From: Pseudomonadota bacterium
Lineage (GTDB): Bacteria; Pseudomonadota; Gammaproteobacteria; Pseudomonadales; Pseudohongiellaceae
DNA: 64,000 nt
NCBI GenBank assembly: GCA_027592275.1
Contig: JAQCKF010000020.1
Coordinates: forward strand, 1 to 64,000
Direction of reading: 5' to 3'
Shown piece by piece: positions 1 to 8,193 of this stretch. The notes beneath the pieces were generated by a model that did not search any database, was not told the origin of the DNA, and saw only the letters and a list, made by a program, of their open reading frames with translations. The stretch's first letter is position 1. The number at the start of each line of letters is the position of its first letter. The translations under genes were made by a program, and so were the position numbers.

Positions 1-60
1 TCTCCATCCTGTTAGATTAACTGGAAATCTCATCGTGGTCATGGTTCTAAAAATGGGGGA
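1..60 (+). repeat. possible remnant of the dispersed repeat family
   Basis: The stretch is not coding for the FadH amino-terminal domain: the FadH frame has stops at 13-15 and 61-63. The run around 20-52 (AACTGGAAATCT, then a gap, then TTCTAAAAAT) loosely resembles the conserved right half of the repeats at 9,003-9,060 and 5,762-5,800 (AACTGGAAAAATCAGAG, then GTGTGCTAAAAAT). I infer that a repeat copy may sit where the 5' part of fadH used to be. The resemblance is partial, and the left edge lies outside the window. Confidence 0.3.
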
Positions 61-81
61 TAGGTCAGTCACGAAACACAG

Positions 82-1011
82 TTGAACTACCTGCCGGCTA
101 AGTTGAAGAAGCGAATTGCGGTTGTAGGAGCGGGGCCTGCGGGGCTTGCCTACGCGACCATCGCAGCAGAACGAGGGCATCAGGTGACCTTGTTTGATGC
201 AGCCGAGGAAATTGGCGGACAGTTTAATCTGGCGAAAAAAATCCCTGGCAAAGAAGAGTTTTACGAAACCTTGCGCTATTTTCGACGAATGCTAGAGCTA
301 CATGATGTCGACTTAAAGCTTGGACAAGCGGTGATCGCCGAAGAGCTAATAGGTGATCTGTTCGATCACGTGGTGATTGCGACAGGCGTCGTGCCACGCA
401 AACCTGCGATTGAAGGGATTAATCATGAAAAAGCGGTTCTTTATATAGACGTGATCAATGGCACTAAGCCTGTCGGCGATAAAGTCGCTGTTATCGGCGC
501 CGGCGGAATCGGCTTCGATGTTTGTGAGCTGATCAGTCATTCTGGCTCTTCCGGGGCAGTTGATCGCAATGTGTTTGCGCGTGAGTGGGGCATTGATTTT
601 GATAACCATCCGCGTGGCGGTGTTACTGGTGTTGAACCTGTCGTTGCAAAAACTGATCGTGAAATCTGGCTGCTACAGCGAAAAGTAACACCAGTGGGAC
701 GTGGCCTAGGTCTCACCACAGGATGGACGCATCGCCTCTCGTTGGCACGGCGTGGAGTGAAAATGCTTAACGCAGTTGAATATGTAAAGATCGATGATGC
801 TGGATTGCATGTTAGGCGCGAGGAGAAAACAGAAGTTCTTCCTGTCGATACCGTTATTATTTGTGCAGGCCAGCAGTCTGAGCGTAGCCTTTTCGATAGG
901 TTGCGAGATAGCGATTTTCCTGTCGAGCTGATTGGTGGCGCCTACAAAGCTGCTGAACTTGACGCTAAGGCGGCTATAAAACAGGCAAGCTATTTGGCGG
1001 CAGAGGTCTAA
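82..1011 (+). pseudogene. fadH: 2,4-dienoyl-CoA reductase (NADPH), C-terminal half only; truncated fadH
   Basis: FadH reduces 2,4-dienoyl-CoA during oxidation of unsaturated fatty acids. The full enzyme is about 670 residues: an FMN/TIM-barrel half with a 4Fe-4S cluster, then an FAD/NADPH-binding half. Only the second half is present. It shows the FAD-binding VVGAGPAGLA motif near residue 14, the family stretch EIGGQFNLAKKIPGKEEFYE near 43-62, a second nucleotide-binding motif VIGAGGIGFD near 137, and a terminal ICAGQQ/LIGG region. Homology to E. coli FadH extends a few codons upstream of the TTG at 82 (a His-Glu-Thr reading at 70-78) and then stops at an in-frame TAG at 61-63. The barrel and cluster cysteines are missing, so the fragment should not be a working reductase. 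The cause could be a rearrangement, a repeat insertion or a mis-assembly. Confidence 0.8.
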
Positions 1012-1102
1012 ATCGCCAGGCAATACGTACTACATACCACCAACACTTACCTTGAATGTAGGGCGAATTCTTAGCCCGTAATCTTGAACTATAGAAATAC
1101 TT

Positions 1103-1921
1103 ATGCAGCTTATTTTTTTCGACCTGGATGGCACGCTATTAAACGATGCATCTGAAATATCAGTCTTTACTAGAGAAACGCTTTATCTATTAAGTGAAAG
1201 TAATATAGCCTATACCGTAGCAACAGGGCGTTCCAGACTTTCGGCGCAGGCCATTATAGATGGGCATGATTTTGGTTTGCCTCAAATCTACAATAATGGG
1301 GTGACAGTATGGGACCCTAAGATTCAGCAGTTTACTTTTGAGAACCTACTCAACAGCACTGAGATTTTAACTGTAATTGATACGGCGGTTTCACAGGGGA
1401 TTACTCCTTTTGTCCATGCTATCGAGAATCATAGACATCTCATTTTTCATGCCACACCACGTCACGATGTGGAAAAAGAACTTATTGAAAAATACTTTTC
1501 TGGCATCAAAGTAAGACTTTTGCCGTTAGAGGCGCTGTCAGCTAATAGTCAAGTTACCAATATTAGTATGATTGGGGTTGCGGCTACTATTAATGAAATG
1601 TGGCGTAAATTTAACACACACGAAAACTTGATCGCTTACTCCGGAGCTGCGTTAGAAGGCAAGCAATTTGTTTGGATGGATGTTCATAACTGTCGTGCTA
1701 GTAAGGGTGCGGCAGTTACCAATTTGAAGAATCAGCTAGGAGCCACCAGCATAATGTGTTTTGGAGATAGTGATAACGATCTAAGTATGTTTGCGCTTGC
1801 AGATGAAAGCTACGCTCCAGAAAATGCGAAAGCCGAAATCAAAAATTCTGCTAGTGCCGTAATTGGGTCTAACCATGAGGATGGTATAGCGCATTTTTTG
1901 CGCGAACGCTTTTCACTGTGA
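1103..1921 (+). CDS. Cof-type HAD-superfamily phosphatase (HAD-IIB)
   Basis: A predicted cytoplasmic phosphatase of the Cof/YbiV type, which hydrolyses small sugar or nucleotide phosphates through an aspartyl-phosphate. Motif I FFDLDGTLL is at residues 5-13, with nucleophile D7 and acid/base D9. The motif II region is ATGRS near residue 41, and motif IV is GDSDND near 221. The length of 272 residues and the large cap between motifs fit HAD-IIB. The gene stands alone between the fadH fragment and a convergent hydrolase. The substrate cannot be told from the sequence. Confidence 0.85.
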   Translation: MQLIFFDLDGTLLNDASEISVFTRETLYLLSESNIAYTVATGRSRLSAQAIIDGHDFGLPQIYNNGVTVWDPKIQQFTFENLLNSTEILTVIDTAVSQGITPFVHAIENHRHLIFHATPRHDVEKELIEKYFSGIKVRLLPLEALSANSQVTNISMIGVAATINEMWRKFNTHENLIAYSGAALEGKQFVWMDVHNCRASKGAAVTNLKNQLGATSIMCFGDSDNDLSMFALADESYAPENAKAEIKNSASAVIGSNHEDGIAHFLRERFSL

Positions 1922-1948
1922 CTTGACGCGCAGTGTTCGGTAGGGAAT

Positions 1949-1970
1949 GGGTCAGAGTAAAAATACAGCG
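1949..1970 (+). repeat. solitary end sequence of the dispersed repeat family
   Basis: The sequence GGGTCAGAGTAAAAATACAG matches the outer ends of the repeats at 5,566-5,859 and 8,761-9,106, with no second end or core nearby. It lies between the convergent HAD and alpha/beta hydrolase genes, where it can do no harm to coding sequence. It is probably a leftover end of a decayed copy. Confidence 0.55.
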
Positions 1971-2041
1971 TGGACTTCGCACAGGTGAGTATGTAGAAAG
2001 CCACTAGCGCTGTTTGTGGAAGCATCTCCACTGCCGCTATT

Positions 2042-3175
2042 TTAGTCTATGACACGATAGCCCGATGGTGTGTATTCGATAGAGTTTGGGAAGTCCAATT
2101 CCTCTATTTTTGAATGCCCCACAAAGACTGCATCATCAGCTGCTCTGCTTGAGAGATAACTGCGCATAAAATCGCCTTCAGATTCACGGTCGGGTATCTG
2201 GCCTGTCAGCGCCATGCGAACAATTTTCGCGACTTCTTCTGGGCTCTCGCGCTGAGGATAGTGGGCAGCTGTTGGTAATAGCCAAAAGCTACTCTGGGCT
2301 TCCCGTTCATTTAGATAGGTATCCCACACATGATGGGAAATTCGAACGGGATTCACGCTATCTGCTATTCCCCAAAGATAAGCCACCGGCACCGGACTGC
2401 GCGGCAAGTTCTCCAGCCAGCGCACTTCGTTAGCCTGTCGTTCTAACAAATAACGACCAACATAAATCAGGGAAATATTGCCTTGATTAAATGCGAAGAT
2501 ATCGGAGTAGGCAAGTGATTCCGGCTCGCCTTCGGTGCTCCGCGGTTGTGCTGCTCGGAATGCAAGCATTTGCTCTGCGGTATCGGGGTCGAGCATCCTC
2601 ATTTGACCGGCTGACAGGTTGGCCAATGGAAGAAACATGCCACTGTTGGAAAGAAAGTGATAATTAACCGTATAACCTGGGTCAGGGTTATCCAGGTAAT
2701 TACCGAGAAATGCCAGGCCTATGCTCACTCCGCGGTCATGGGTATAGAGCGCAAAGTCTTCGAATCCAACTACTTCGCGAACGAAATAGTCAACGATCTC
2801 TGCATTCTCTGCCAGCATGTAGTTGTAGCCATCAAGCGGCTTGTCAGAGAAGCCTGAACCGGGAAAATCCAGCGCGGCAATATGATACTCCTCTTCGAGG
2901 AACGGGATCATCTTGTGATAGTCGAAACTGGAATTCGGGAAGCCATGGATCAACACCAGCTTCGGTTTAGTTTCGTCTCCCCAAGTTCTATAGAAAACAT
3001 TTACCTTGGCGTCGTTGTTGTCTTCAGTGGTAGATGTCCATTCGAAATAATCGCCACCCTGATACCAATCTCGCGCTAGGTCAGAATAGAAAACGAAATC
3101 ATCATCCTGCGCTAGCAAAGTCTGGGAGCTAAACAGCACGAGGAAAAGTAGGGAAATCTTTTTTGTTACAGACAT
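2042..3175 (-). CDS. exported alpha/beta hydrolase, epoxide hydrolase/haloalkane dehalogenase-like
   Basis: A 377-residue protein with a clear Sec signal peptide (basic start, hydrophobic 8-22, LLAQ cleavage site). The oxyanion-hole motif HGFP is at 77-80. The nucleophile elbow reads HDRG at 146-149, so the nucleophile is probably Asp147. An Asp nucleophile is typical of epoxide hydrolases, dehalogenases and fluoroacetate dehalogenases, not of Ser esterases. A late AAHYPQRE segment supplies the likely catalytic His. It is transcribed toward the HAD gene and lies 44 bp downstream of an exported MBL hydrolase on the same strand, so the two may be co-transcribed. The substrate is unknown. Confidence 0.8.
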   Translation of the reverse strand: MSVTKKISLLFLVLFSSQTLLAQDDDFVFYSDLARDWYQGGDYFEWTSTTEDNNDAKVNVFYRTWGDETKPKLVLIHGFPNSSFDYHKMIPFLEEEYHIAALDFPGSGFSDKPLDGYNYMLAENAEIVDYFVREVVGFEDFALYTHDRGVSIGLAFLGNYLDNPDPGYTVNYHFLSNSGMFLPLANLSAGQMRMLDPDTAEQMLAFRAAQPRSTEGEPESLAYSDIFAFNQGNISLIYVGRYLLERQANEVRWLENLPRSPVPVAYLWGIADSVNPVRISHHVWDTYLNEREAQSSFWLLPTAAHYPQRESPEEVAKIVRMALTGQIPDRESEGDFMRSYLSSRAADDAVFVGHSKIEELDFPNSIEYTPSGYRVID

Positions 3176-3219
3176 GAATTTAGCCTAATGTTCTGAAAGT
3201 GATTGTGTGCAGATTCGAA

Positions 3220-4176
3220 TTAGCGGTCGGCCAAGCGTCCTGAGCCGCCCAATTCATAGTAGACGATAGGAACAAAATCTACCGGGCCCCAGCCAGGGTC
3301 GTCGGTCCATTGGGCATCATAGGCGGCAGTCGGTTGGGCCGCCATCACCTCGTCCAGTTTCTTGCCCTGTCTGATCATGCTGAGAACTTGGCCTTGAATG
3401 TCGAGAATCATGTCACGAAATTTCACTAATTCGTCTCGGCCAACGACTTCGAGGCCGTGACCGGGTATGACTTTTGTATCTGGGCCGGCTAAGTCGATAG
3501 CCTGATCTATTGCCGCGATTGTGCCTCGCAGGGTACCGCCGTTGTAGATATCGATAATGGGATAGCTGGTGGTGCGGTACACATCGCCAAGATGGAGCAC
3601 GTCGGATTCTGCAAAGTAGACGAAGCTATCGCCATCTGTATGGGCAGGAGGTGCCAGAAAAGCGCGTACCTCTTCGCCATTAAGATGGAAGCTCATGGTG
3701 TCATTGAAGGTTATTAGCGGCCTCGCTGCGGCAGGTTGTTGAGGAGCGTAGCTGCCTCCGGCTCTTGGAAAGCGACTTCTTTCCTCGAAAAAGCGCAGGC
3801 GCGTGTTGTCATGAGCAAAGATCAGCACGCCCATGTCTGCCAGATTCTCATTGCCGCCTACGTGATCAATATGAATATGTGTGTTGACCAGAAATCGGAT
3901 TTCTTCGTCGGTCACTTGTTTTACAGCTGCTACCAGTCTGTCCGTAAGTGGCGCGAATAGGGAGTCCACTAGGAGTACACCGTCAGGACCCACTTGAACG
4001 CCGATATTACCGCCGCCACCTGGGCGCTGAACCATGTAAACATTGCCGGCGACGGGCGTTATGGAAAGCTCCACGCCAGCAAAGCTCCCTTGGCTATAAG
4101 AGAGGCTGGGTATAGCTGATAACCCCAGAGTGGTTACAGTGAATAGTAGTATTTTGCGGAGTTTGCTCATCTTCAT
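3220..4176 (-). CDS. exported MBL-fold metallohydrolase
   Basis: A metallo-beta-lactamase-fold hydrolase with a signal peptide ending near SLSYSQG. The metal-binding motif HIHIDH is at about 102-107 (numbered from the GTG at 4,182). A downstream HTDGDS segment and a PGHG segment supply further ligands. The overall pattern (opening SITPVAGNVYMVQ, then GGGGNIGV) is the glyoxalase II-like, quinoprotein-associated MBL type, not a clear class B beta-lactamase. GTG at 4,182 and ATG codons at 4,176 and 4,170 are all possible starts; I chose 4,176. It lies just upstream of the alpha/beta hydrolase. Confidence 0.8.
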   Translation of the reverse strand: MKMSKLRKILLFTVTTLGLSAIPSLSYSQGSFAGVELSITPVAGNVYMVQRPGGGGNIGVQVGPDGVLLVDSLFAPLTDRLVAAVKQVTDEEIRFLVNTHIHIDHVGGNENLADMGVLIFAHDNTRLRFFEERSRFPRAGGSYAPQQPAAARPLITFNDTMSFHLNGEEVRAFLAPPAHTDGDSFVYFAESDVLHLGDVYRTTSYPIIDIYNGGTLRGTIAAIDQAIDLAGPDTKVIPGHGLEVVGRDELVKFRDMILDIQGQVLSMIRQGKKLDEVMAAQPTAAYDAQWTDDPGWGPVDFVPIVYYELGGSGRLADR

Positions 4177-4182
4177 TCTCAC

Positions 4183-4487
4183 TTATTGTTCTTAAACAGC
4201 TCTTAACCTATCTACTTGGCGACAGTTTTTCAACTTGATCATAATGAATTCTGAATTTGAAGGATTGCCTAGGATCGATTTGCCTTCGTGGCTATAACAA
4301 AGACGACGACATGTCCGGGGCTTGGCGGTTCGTTCACTGCGAGCTTCGCGCTTGTTGCAGAATGCCCACTGCTTCCAGAAATGGCTGAGGAAAGACTCCA
4401 TGTAGCCAGAGGCGATGTAGATTATCCCTTCACTCCCTAAAATGAATTTGCGGAGTGTCTCGTGTTTCCAATTATCCGTGTATCCAT
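4183..4487. other. intergenic region without a recognisable gene
   Basis: An open frame of 114 codons lies here on the minus strand (4,192-4,536), but its product resembles no family I know. It is rich in Arg, Cys and Lys and overlaps the end of the tsaC/sua5 gene in another frame. The stretch around 4,315-4,365 (GCGAGCTTCGCGCTTGTTGC) loosely resembles the GCTTCGCGC/CTCGTTGC block of the dispersed repeats, so this may be a very worn relative. I see no terminator or promoter that I can defend. Confidence 0.4.
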
Positions 4488-5465
4488 TTACGAGGCGTGG
4501 CTTGCTCTCTGTAATCTGTCGTTTACGTCCATCCATTCCTCAGTCTGCGGCGGAAGCTCAAACCATATGGCGCTTAGGTTTTTCCTGTCGAGATCGTGGA
4601 GTGTCTTATAGAAAATTTTCGCAAATGCAGGCTTGCTGGCAGGCATGGAGATAATTTGTTGGCTTGGCGATTCATCCTTTGGGAAGTCGGCGAGAACGAT
4701 AAACGCTTCTGCGTCCCCGGCTGCTGCCATTTTTGCCAATAGTTGCTCACGCGATAGTAATCGCAGGGGAGTCTTGGGCTGATAATGGTTTTCGATGTTG
4801 CCCGGCACCGATGTGTTGTGGCTTGCAGGTGCTGTTACCTGTTGGCCCAATACAGCAGACAGTGCGGAAGGTGAGATGGGGCCAGCGCGCAGTACCCGCA
4901 CTACATCGCCGCTGAGATCGACGATGGTAGATTCCAGGCCTATGGCGCAGTCACCTCCGTCTAGCACTGCATCTATCTTTCCATCCAGTTTCTCAATGAC
5001 CTGTTCGGCGTTTGTCGGACTCAACTGCTTATAGGGATTGGCAGAGGGGGCGGCTAAGCCGATGCCGCTGGATAGAAGCAATGCATGAAGCACCGGGTGA
5101 CTAGGCACGCGAATACCAATGGATTCCAAACCGCCGGTGACAACAGGCGAAACATGAGCCGCCTTCTTTAATAACATAGTCAGGGGCCCTGGCCAGAATG
5201 AACTAGCCAATGTGTAAGCATGATCTGGGATATCGACTGCCCATTTATCAAGATCGTCGACACTGGCAACATGAACAATCAGTGGATGATTTGCGGGGCG
5301 ACCTTTGGCAGCGAATATCGCCGAGACAGCTTCAGGCTTTGTCGCGTCCGCGGCCAATCCGTAAACCGTTTCTGTTGGTACTGCCACAATGCCTCCGGCA
5401 CGCAGAATCGCCTCTGCTGTGCTGAGACTATCGGCTTCGCTGGCAAGTAGTCGGCGCGTGATCAA
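4488..5465 (-). CDS. tsaC: L-threonylcarbamoyladenylate synthase, Sua5/YrdC type
   Basis: It makes threonylcarbamoyl-AMP from threonine, bicarbonate and ATP, the first step of t6A modification at A37 of ANN-decoding tRNAs. The YrdC domain fills roughly residues 10-200: PTETVYGLAAD near 31, KGRPANHPL near 54, PSANPY near 138 and LESTIVDLSG near 173. A carboxy-terminal Sua5 extension (to 325 residues) makes it the long, Sua5-type form, in contrast to the short E. coli TsaC. The start codon is TTG. It is a single gene on the minus strand followed by the gene-free stretch at 4,183-4,487. Confidence 0.88.
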   Translation of the reverse strand: MITRRLLASEADSLSTAEAILRAGGIVAVPTETVYGLAADATKPEAVSAIFAAKGRPANHPLIVHVASVDDLDKWAVDIPDHAYTLASSFWPGPLTMLLKKAAHVSPVVTGGLESIGIRVPSHPVLHALLLSSGIGLAAPSANPYKQLSPTNAEQVIEKLDGKIDAVLDGGDCAIGLESTIVDLSGDVVRVLRAGPISPSALSAVLGQQVTAPASHNTSVPGNIENHYQPKTPLRLLSREQLLAKMAAAGDAEAFIVLADFPKDESPSQQIISMPASKPAFAKIFYKTLHDLDRKNLSAIWFELPPQTEEWMDVNDRLQRASHAS

Positions 5466-5565
5466 TATCGGGTTTCGACTTTTATTGGTCTGTTAGTGGA
5501 GCGCACAACTTAGCAACTTAATGATTCGATGAGAAGACTCGGCCCTCCTTAATAAGTGAATAAAT

Positions 5566-5859
5566 GGGGTCAGGTTCAGGATAAAATACAGTAGTTCCAA
5601 GTTTGGTAGGTGAAAGCTCACCGGGACGGAATAATCCAGACAGCCTTTGGGCTGTTTGTCCCCTTCGCGCTGACGCGCTCGTTTCAAATTGCTGGCGCAA
5701 TTAGTCGAACTGCCGACATGAGGGTTTTCAGCTGACTCCGTGGAAAATTCTTTATTTTTATCAATGAGTTAAAACTAGGAAATTAGAGTGTGTTAAGAAG
5801 TGTGGGAGCAAAGCAATAAAAGGGCATGCCCATAACTACTGTATTTTTACTCTGGCCCC
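5566..5859. repeat. dispersed hairpin repeat, copy A, with inverted ends and a tRNA-Phe-like segment
   Basis: A roughly 294-bp element. The left end (5,566-5,594) begins GGGGTCAGGTTCAGG and continues AAAATACAGTAG. The right end (5,836-5,859), CTACTGTATTTTTACTCTGG followed by CCCC, is its inverted counterpart. Inside are a CAGCCTTTGGGCTG hairpin, a TTTGTCCCC/CGCGCT block shared with copies C and D, and a minus-strand tRNA-like segment at 5,705-5,731 (CTGAAAACCCTC, then GTCGGCAGTTCGA). The right third (TCAATGAGTTAAAACT, then GTGTTAAGAAGTGTG) is shared with copies B and C. No transposase is encoded. It behaves like a MITE or REP-derived element. Confidence 0.75.
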
Positions 5860-5943
5860 ATTAGTAAAGTATTTTTGCCTGCTTTACCTGCATATGAGAA
5901 GATTTGTCCCTCTTTTCTTTGAGAACCATAAAGGCGAATTTCG

Positions 5944-6393
5944 ATGTTTAGACACTGTTTAGCTTTGCTGCTAGCGCTATCCGCGCTGCCTGTATTTTCC
6001 GCCGATGATCCCGATATCCGGGAGTTGATGACTGCTGAAGAGTTTGCTGGTTCTGGGCTAAGCCGTTTATCTAATGAAGAATTTGACGTTGTTAACCGCT
6101 GGCTCATGCGCTATTCAGGTCAAACCGTTGCTGAAATGAATGTTACCAGTTCAGCCGAGAGGGATCTTGACAGCTATACGATAAACAGCAGGATTGATGG
6201 AGAATTCACTGGCTGGAATGGCCCGACACGATTTCCTCTCAAGAATGGTCAGCTGTGGGAAACCAAAAGCACCAGGCGCTATAGTTACTCCGCGATAGAT
6301 CCTGAAGTTGAAATCACCAGAAATTGGATAGGTAGTTATAAGTTGCGACTATTGGATACGGACAAGGCTATTAACGTCAAGCGGGTCCGGTAA
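5944..6393 (+). CDS. small exported protein of unknown function
   Basis: A 149-residue protein with a Sec signal peptide (MFRHCLALLLALSALPVFSA). The mature part opens with a helical segment of the form RELMTAEEFAGSGLSRLSNE, a pattern I recognise from many small exported gammaproteobacterial proteins. A beta-rich part follows, with GEFTGWNG, FPLKNGQLWE and RNWIGSYKL. No catalytic residues stand out. The gene follows repeat copy A and is in the same direction as the next gene. The function is unknown. Confidence 0.7.
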   Translation: MFRHCLALLLALSALPVFSADDPDIRELMTAEEFAGSGLSRLSNEEFDVVNRWLMRYSGQTVAEMNVTSSAERDLDSYTINSRIDGEFTGWNGPTRFPLKNGQLWETKSTRRYSYSAIDPEVEITRNWIGSYKLRLLDTDKAINVKRVR

Positions 6394-6524
6394 CGCCAGG
6401 TAGCCGGCACTGAATAAGTAAAGAGGCACTGATAAAATAAGGGCTAGATACAAAAAACCTGCGCAAATGGTTTATTATTTTAACTGCATTGGTAAATCCT
6501 ACAGAACAGAGAAGGCAATAAATC

Positions 6525-7112
6525 ATGGGCTACTTAGGGAAAACTCTGCTGGGACTTGGAATTCTTCTGCTTGGCACTCTGCTGACTCTGCGCGTAACTG
6601 GGCTTGACCCCGAGTACATGGACTACACCACTGAAGAATACAATCAGAGAGGTCGGATGACTTGGCCCGGATTGTGGCTAGAAGGAGAGGTTGTACGTGA
6701 GCCAGTGGAAAACTGGGATTGGGTCTCCGACGTTAATCATCCGGAATTGGGTAGTACCATCATGCTTGAGACTCGTACCTGGTATGGCATACCGCACTCG
6801 GTTACGATCCTGCCAACCCCTCGTGGCGACAAATTCTATATAGGTGGAAGCGCAAGAGGCGAAAGATTGGAAAGGGAGTTTCCCAATTTTAAAAGGTGGT
6901 GGGCAAACGTCGAGCGCGACCCACGCATGCGCTTAAAGATCGACGGCAAGATCTATGAAATGACAGCGGCGTTGGTCAACGATCCTGTCGAGCTCGCTGA
7001 AATAATAGGCAGAGACCCGATTACAACAACCGTAGCTGAAGACGGTACCGAGCAGATCGTGGCTAAATGGTATTACTGGCGTATTTACCAGCGAAACATC
7101 GCGCAATACTAG
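6525..7112 (+). CDS. membrane-anchored protein of unknown function, possibly split-barrel-like
   Basis: A 195-residue protein with one amino-terminal membrane segment (roughly 4-24) and no other hydrophobic span, so it is probably anchored with its body in the periplasm. It is rich in Trp, Arg and Glu. The ending WYYWRIYQR and the alternating beta pattern around VTILPTPRGDKFYIGG faintly recall pyridoxamine-oxidase-like split barrels. I cannot name a family with confidence. A stem-loop over its stop codon (7,105-7,127) may end transcription. Confidence 0.6.
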   Translation: MGYLGKTLLGLGILLLGTLLTLRVTGLDPEYMDYTTEEYNQRGRMTWPGLWLEGEVVREPVENWDWVSDVNHPELGSTIMLETRTWYGIPHSVTILPTPRGDKFYIGGSARGERLEREFPNFKRWWANVERDPRMRLKIDGKIYEMTAALVNDPVELAEIIGRDPITTTVAEDGTEQIVAKWYYWRIYQRNIAQY

Positions 7113-7127
7113 TCTAGATCTAGTATT
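7105..7127 (+). terminator. stem-loop at the end of the 6,525-7,112 gene
   Basis: AATACTAG at 7,105-7,112 pairs perfectly with CTAGTATT at 7,120-7,127 around a 7-base loop. The stem includes the stop codon and is followed by a moderately T-rich run. The short AT-rich stem makes this a weak terminator candidate. Confidence 0.4.
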
Positions 7128-7172
7128 TCTGGTTCCAATTTATTAAAAACCTCGCGAAATTTTGGGGGTCTA

Positions 7173-7623
7173 ATGCGAACAAGCTTAGTTGCCTTAGTAT
7201 TGTCCCTTTTCATATTGGTTTTTCCTGAGGCGAATAACGCTTAAGAAATAGATTCTTCTCCTCTACCTTCTATGTATTTACTCGCCGAATTGGATAGGGT
7301 TCTACGAAATCATGAGACTGCATGGGCTGCAGGAAACTCGGAAGCCCTGGCGCAATTGTTTACAGAAGATGGCTTTGTGTTGTCTGGTGGCAATCAGCTA
7401 ATACGGGGCCGGGCTGATATTCGTAATCATTACTCCAATGCAGGCGGTCTTCTCTTGCTGCGCGCGTTCGCTTACTAGATGGAGGAGAATCTAGGCTACA
7501 TCTTTGGAGCCTACACCTACACCCAGGGCACGGATCAAGGAAAATTCGTGCTAACTCTTAAGAAGGTAGGAGAAAAATGACTTATAACTTCAGATTAGGA
7601 CAACCCAATACGCGACGAATAGG
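7173..7623 (+). pseudogene. NTF2/SnoaL-like (DUF4440-type) exported protein, multiply disrupted
   Basis: A GGGGGT ribosome-binding site precedes an ATG at 7,173 and a clean 23-residue signal peptide. A TAA at 7,242 follows exactly where the mature protein should begin. The same frame then reads a typical NTF2-like fold (HETAWAAGNSEALAQLFTED, then LIRGRADIRNHYSNAGG) and meets a TAG at 7,476. After that it reads GYIFGAYTY and GKFVLTLK, shifts frame between about 7,560 and 7,578, and continues as LITSD and DNPIRDE. Two more stops (TGA at 7,579 where Trp is expected, TAG at 7,597) precede the end at 7,621. Four stops plus a shift make this a dead gene. The fold is still readable, so the decay is fairly recent. 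Confidence 0.8.
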
Positions 7624-7740
7624 CGGGGAGTTGTATCAAAGTAATCAAAGAGTTCCTGCATTCCATCAGATCAACAAGCGCATAGACTTGTTGCAAGATA
7701 ATTCTTATTCTTACTAGTAAATAACCCAAGGAGGAACACC

Positions 7741-8187
7741 ATGTTCAGAGTCATTGTCGTTGCTGCCCTATCCATCGTATTGCTCGCCTGCCAACCCGAG
7801 ACAACGGGTACCCCCGCCGCTGAAGCAGTCCAGCAGAACGCTGCGCCGGAATACCTGAATCCGAACCCACGTGCGCCTTATTCCGAAGGTGTCCGCTATG
7901 GCGGACTGATCTTTCTAGCCGGTAAAACAGGTGGGCCTGGAGAGCCAGGAGTGCAGGCCGAAACACGAAGGACGCTGGAATCAATTCAGGACGCACTCGA
8001 GCGCTTCGGCTCGTCAATGGATCGAGTTGTGAAATGCACGGTGTTTTTAGTCGACATGGCAGAGTGGAGTGATATGAACGAAGTTTACGCCGAGTTCTTC
8101 CCGGAAAACAAGCCAGCCCGCACGGCCGTCGGAATCAGCTTGGGTGGAGACACCCGTGTGGAGATCGAGTGCATTGCTGCTGCGTGA
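7741..8187 (+). CDS. RidA/YjgF-family protein with lipoprotein signal
   Basis: The RidA fold covers roughly residues 40-148 (GVRYGGLIFLAGKTGG, VKCTVFLVDMAEWSDMN, FFPENKPARTAVG, VEIECIAAA). The Arg of PARTAVG and the Glu of VEIEC correspond to the substrate-contacting residues of enamine/imine deaminases, so activity is plausible. The surprise is a lipoprotein signal: hydrophobic 4-14, then LLAC with the lipid-modified Cys at 17. Classical RidA is cytoplasmic and protects PLP enzymes from 2-aminoacrylate. An exported form must have another substrate. A strong AAGGAGG lies just upstream of the ATG. Confidence 0.82.
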   Translation: MFRVIVVAALSIVLLACQPETTGTPAAEAVQQNAAPEYLNPNPRAPYSEGVRYGGLIFLAGKTGGPGEPGVQAETRRTLESIQDALERFGSSMDRVVKCTVFLVDMAEWSDMNEVYAEFFPENKPARTAVGISLGGDTRVEIECIAAA

Positions 8188-8193
8188 GAAATG

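Noticed and set aside
4192..4536. A 114-codon open frame on the minus strand
   Set aside because: It overlaps the end of the tsaC/sua5 gene in another frame, has no recognisable family, and looks like translated hairpin-rich noncoding DNA.
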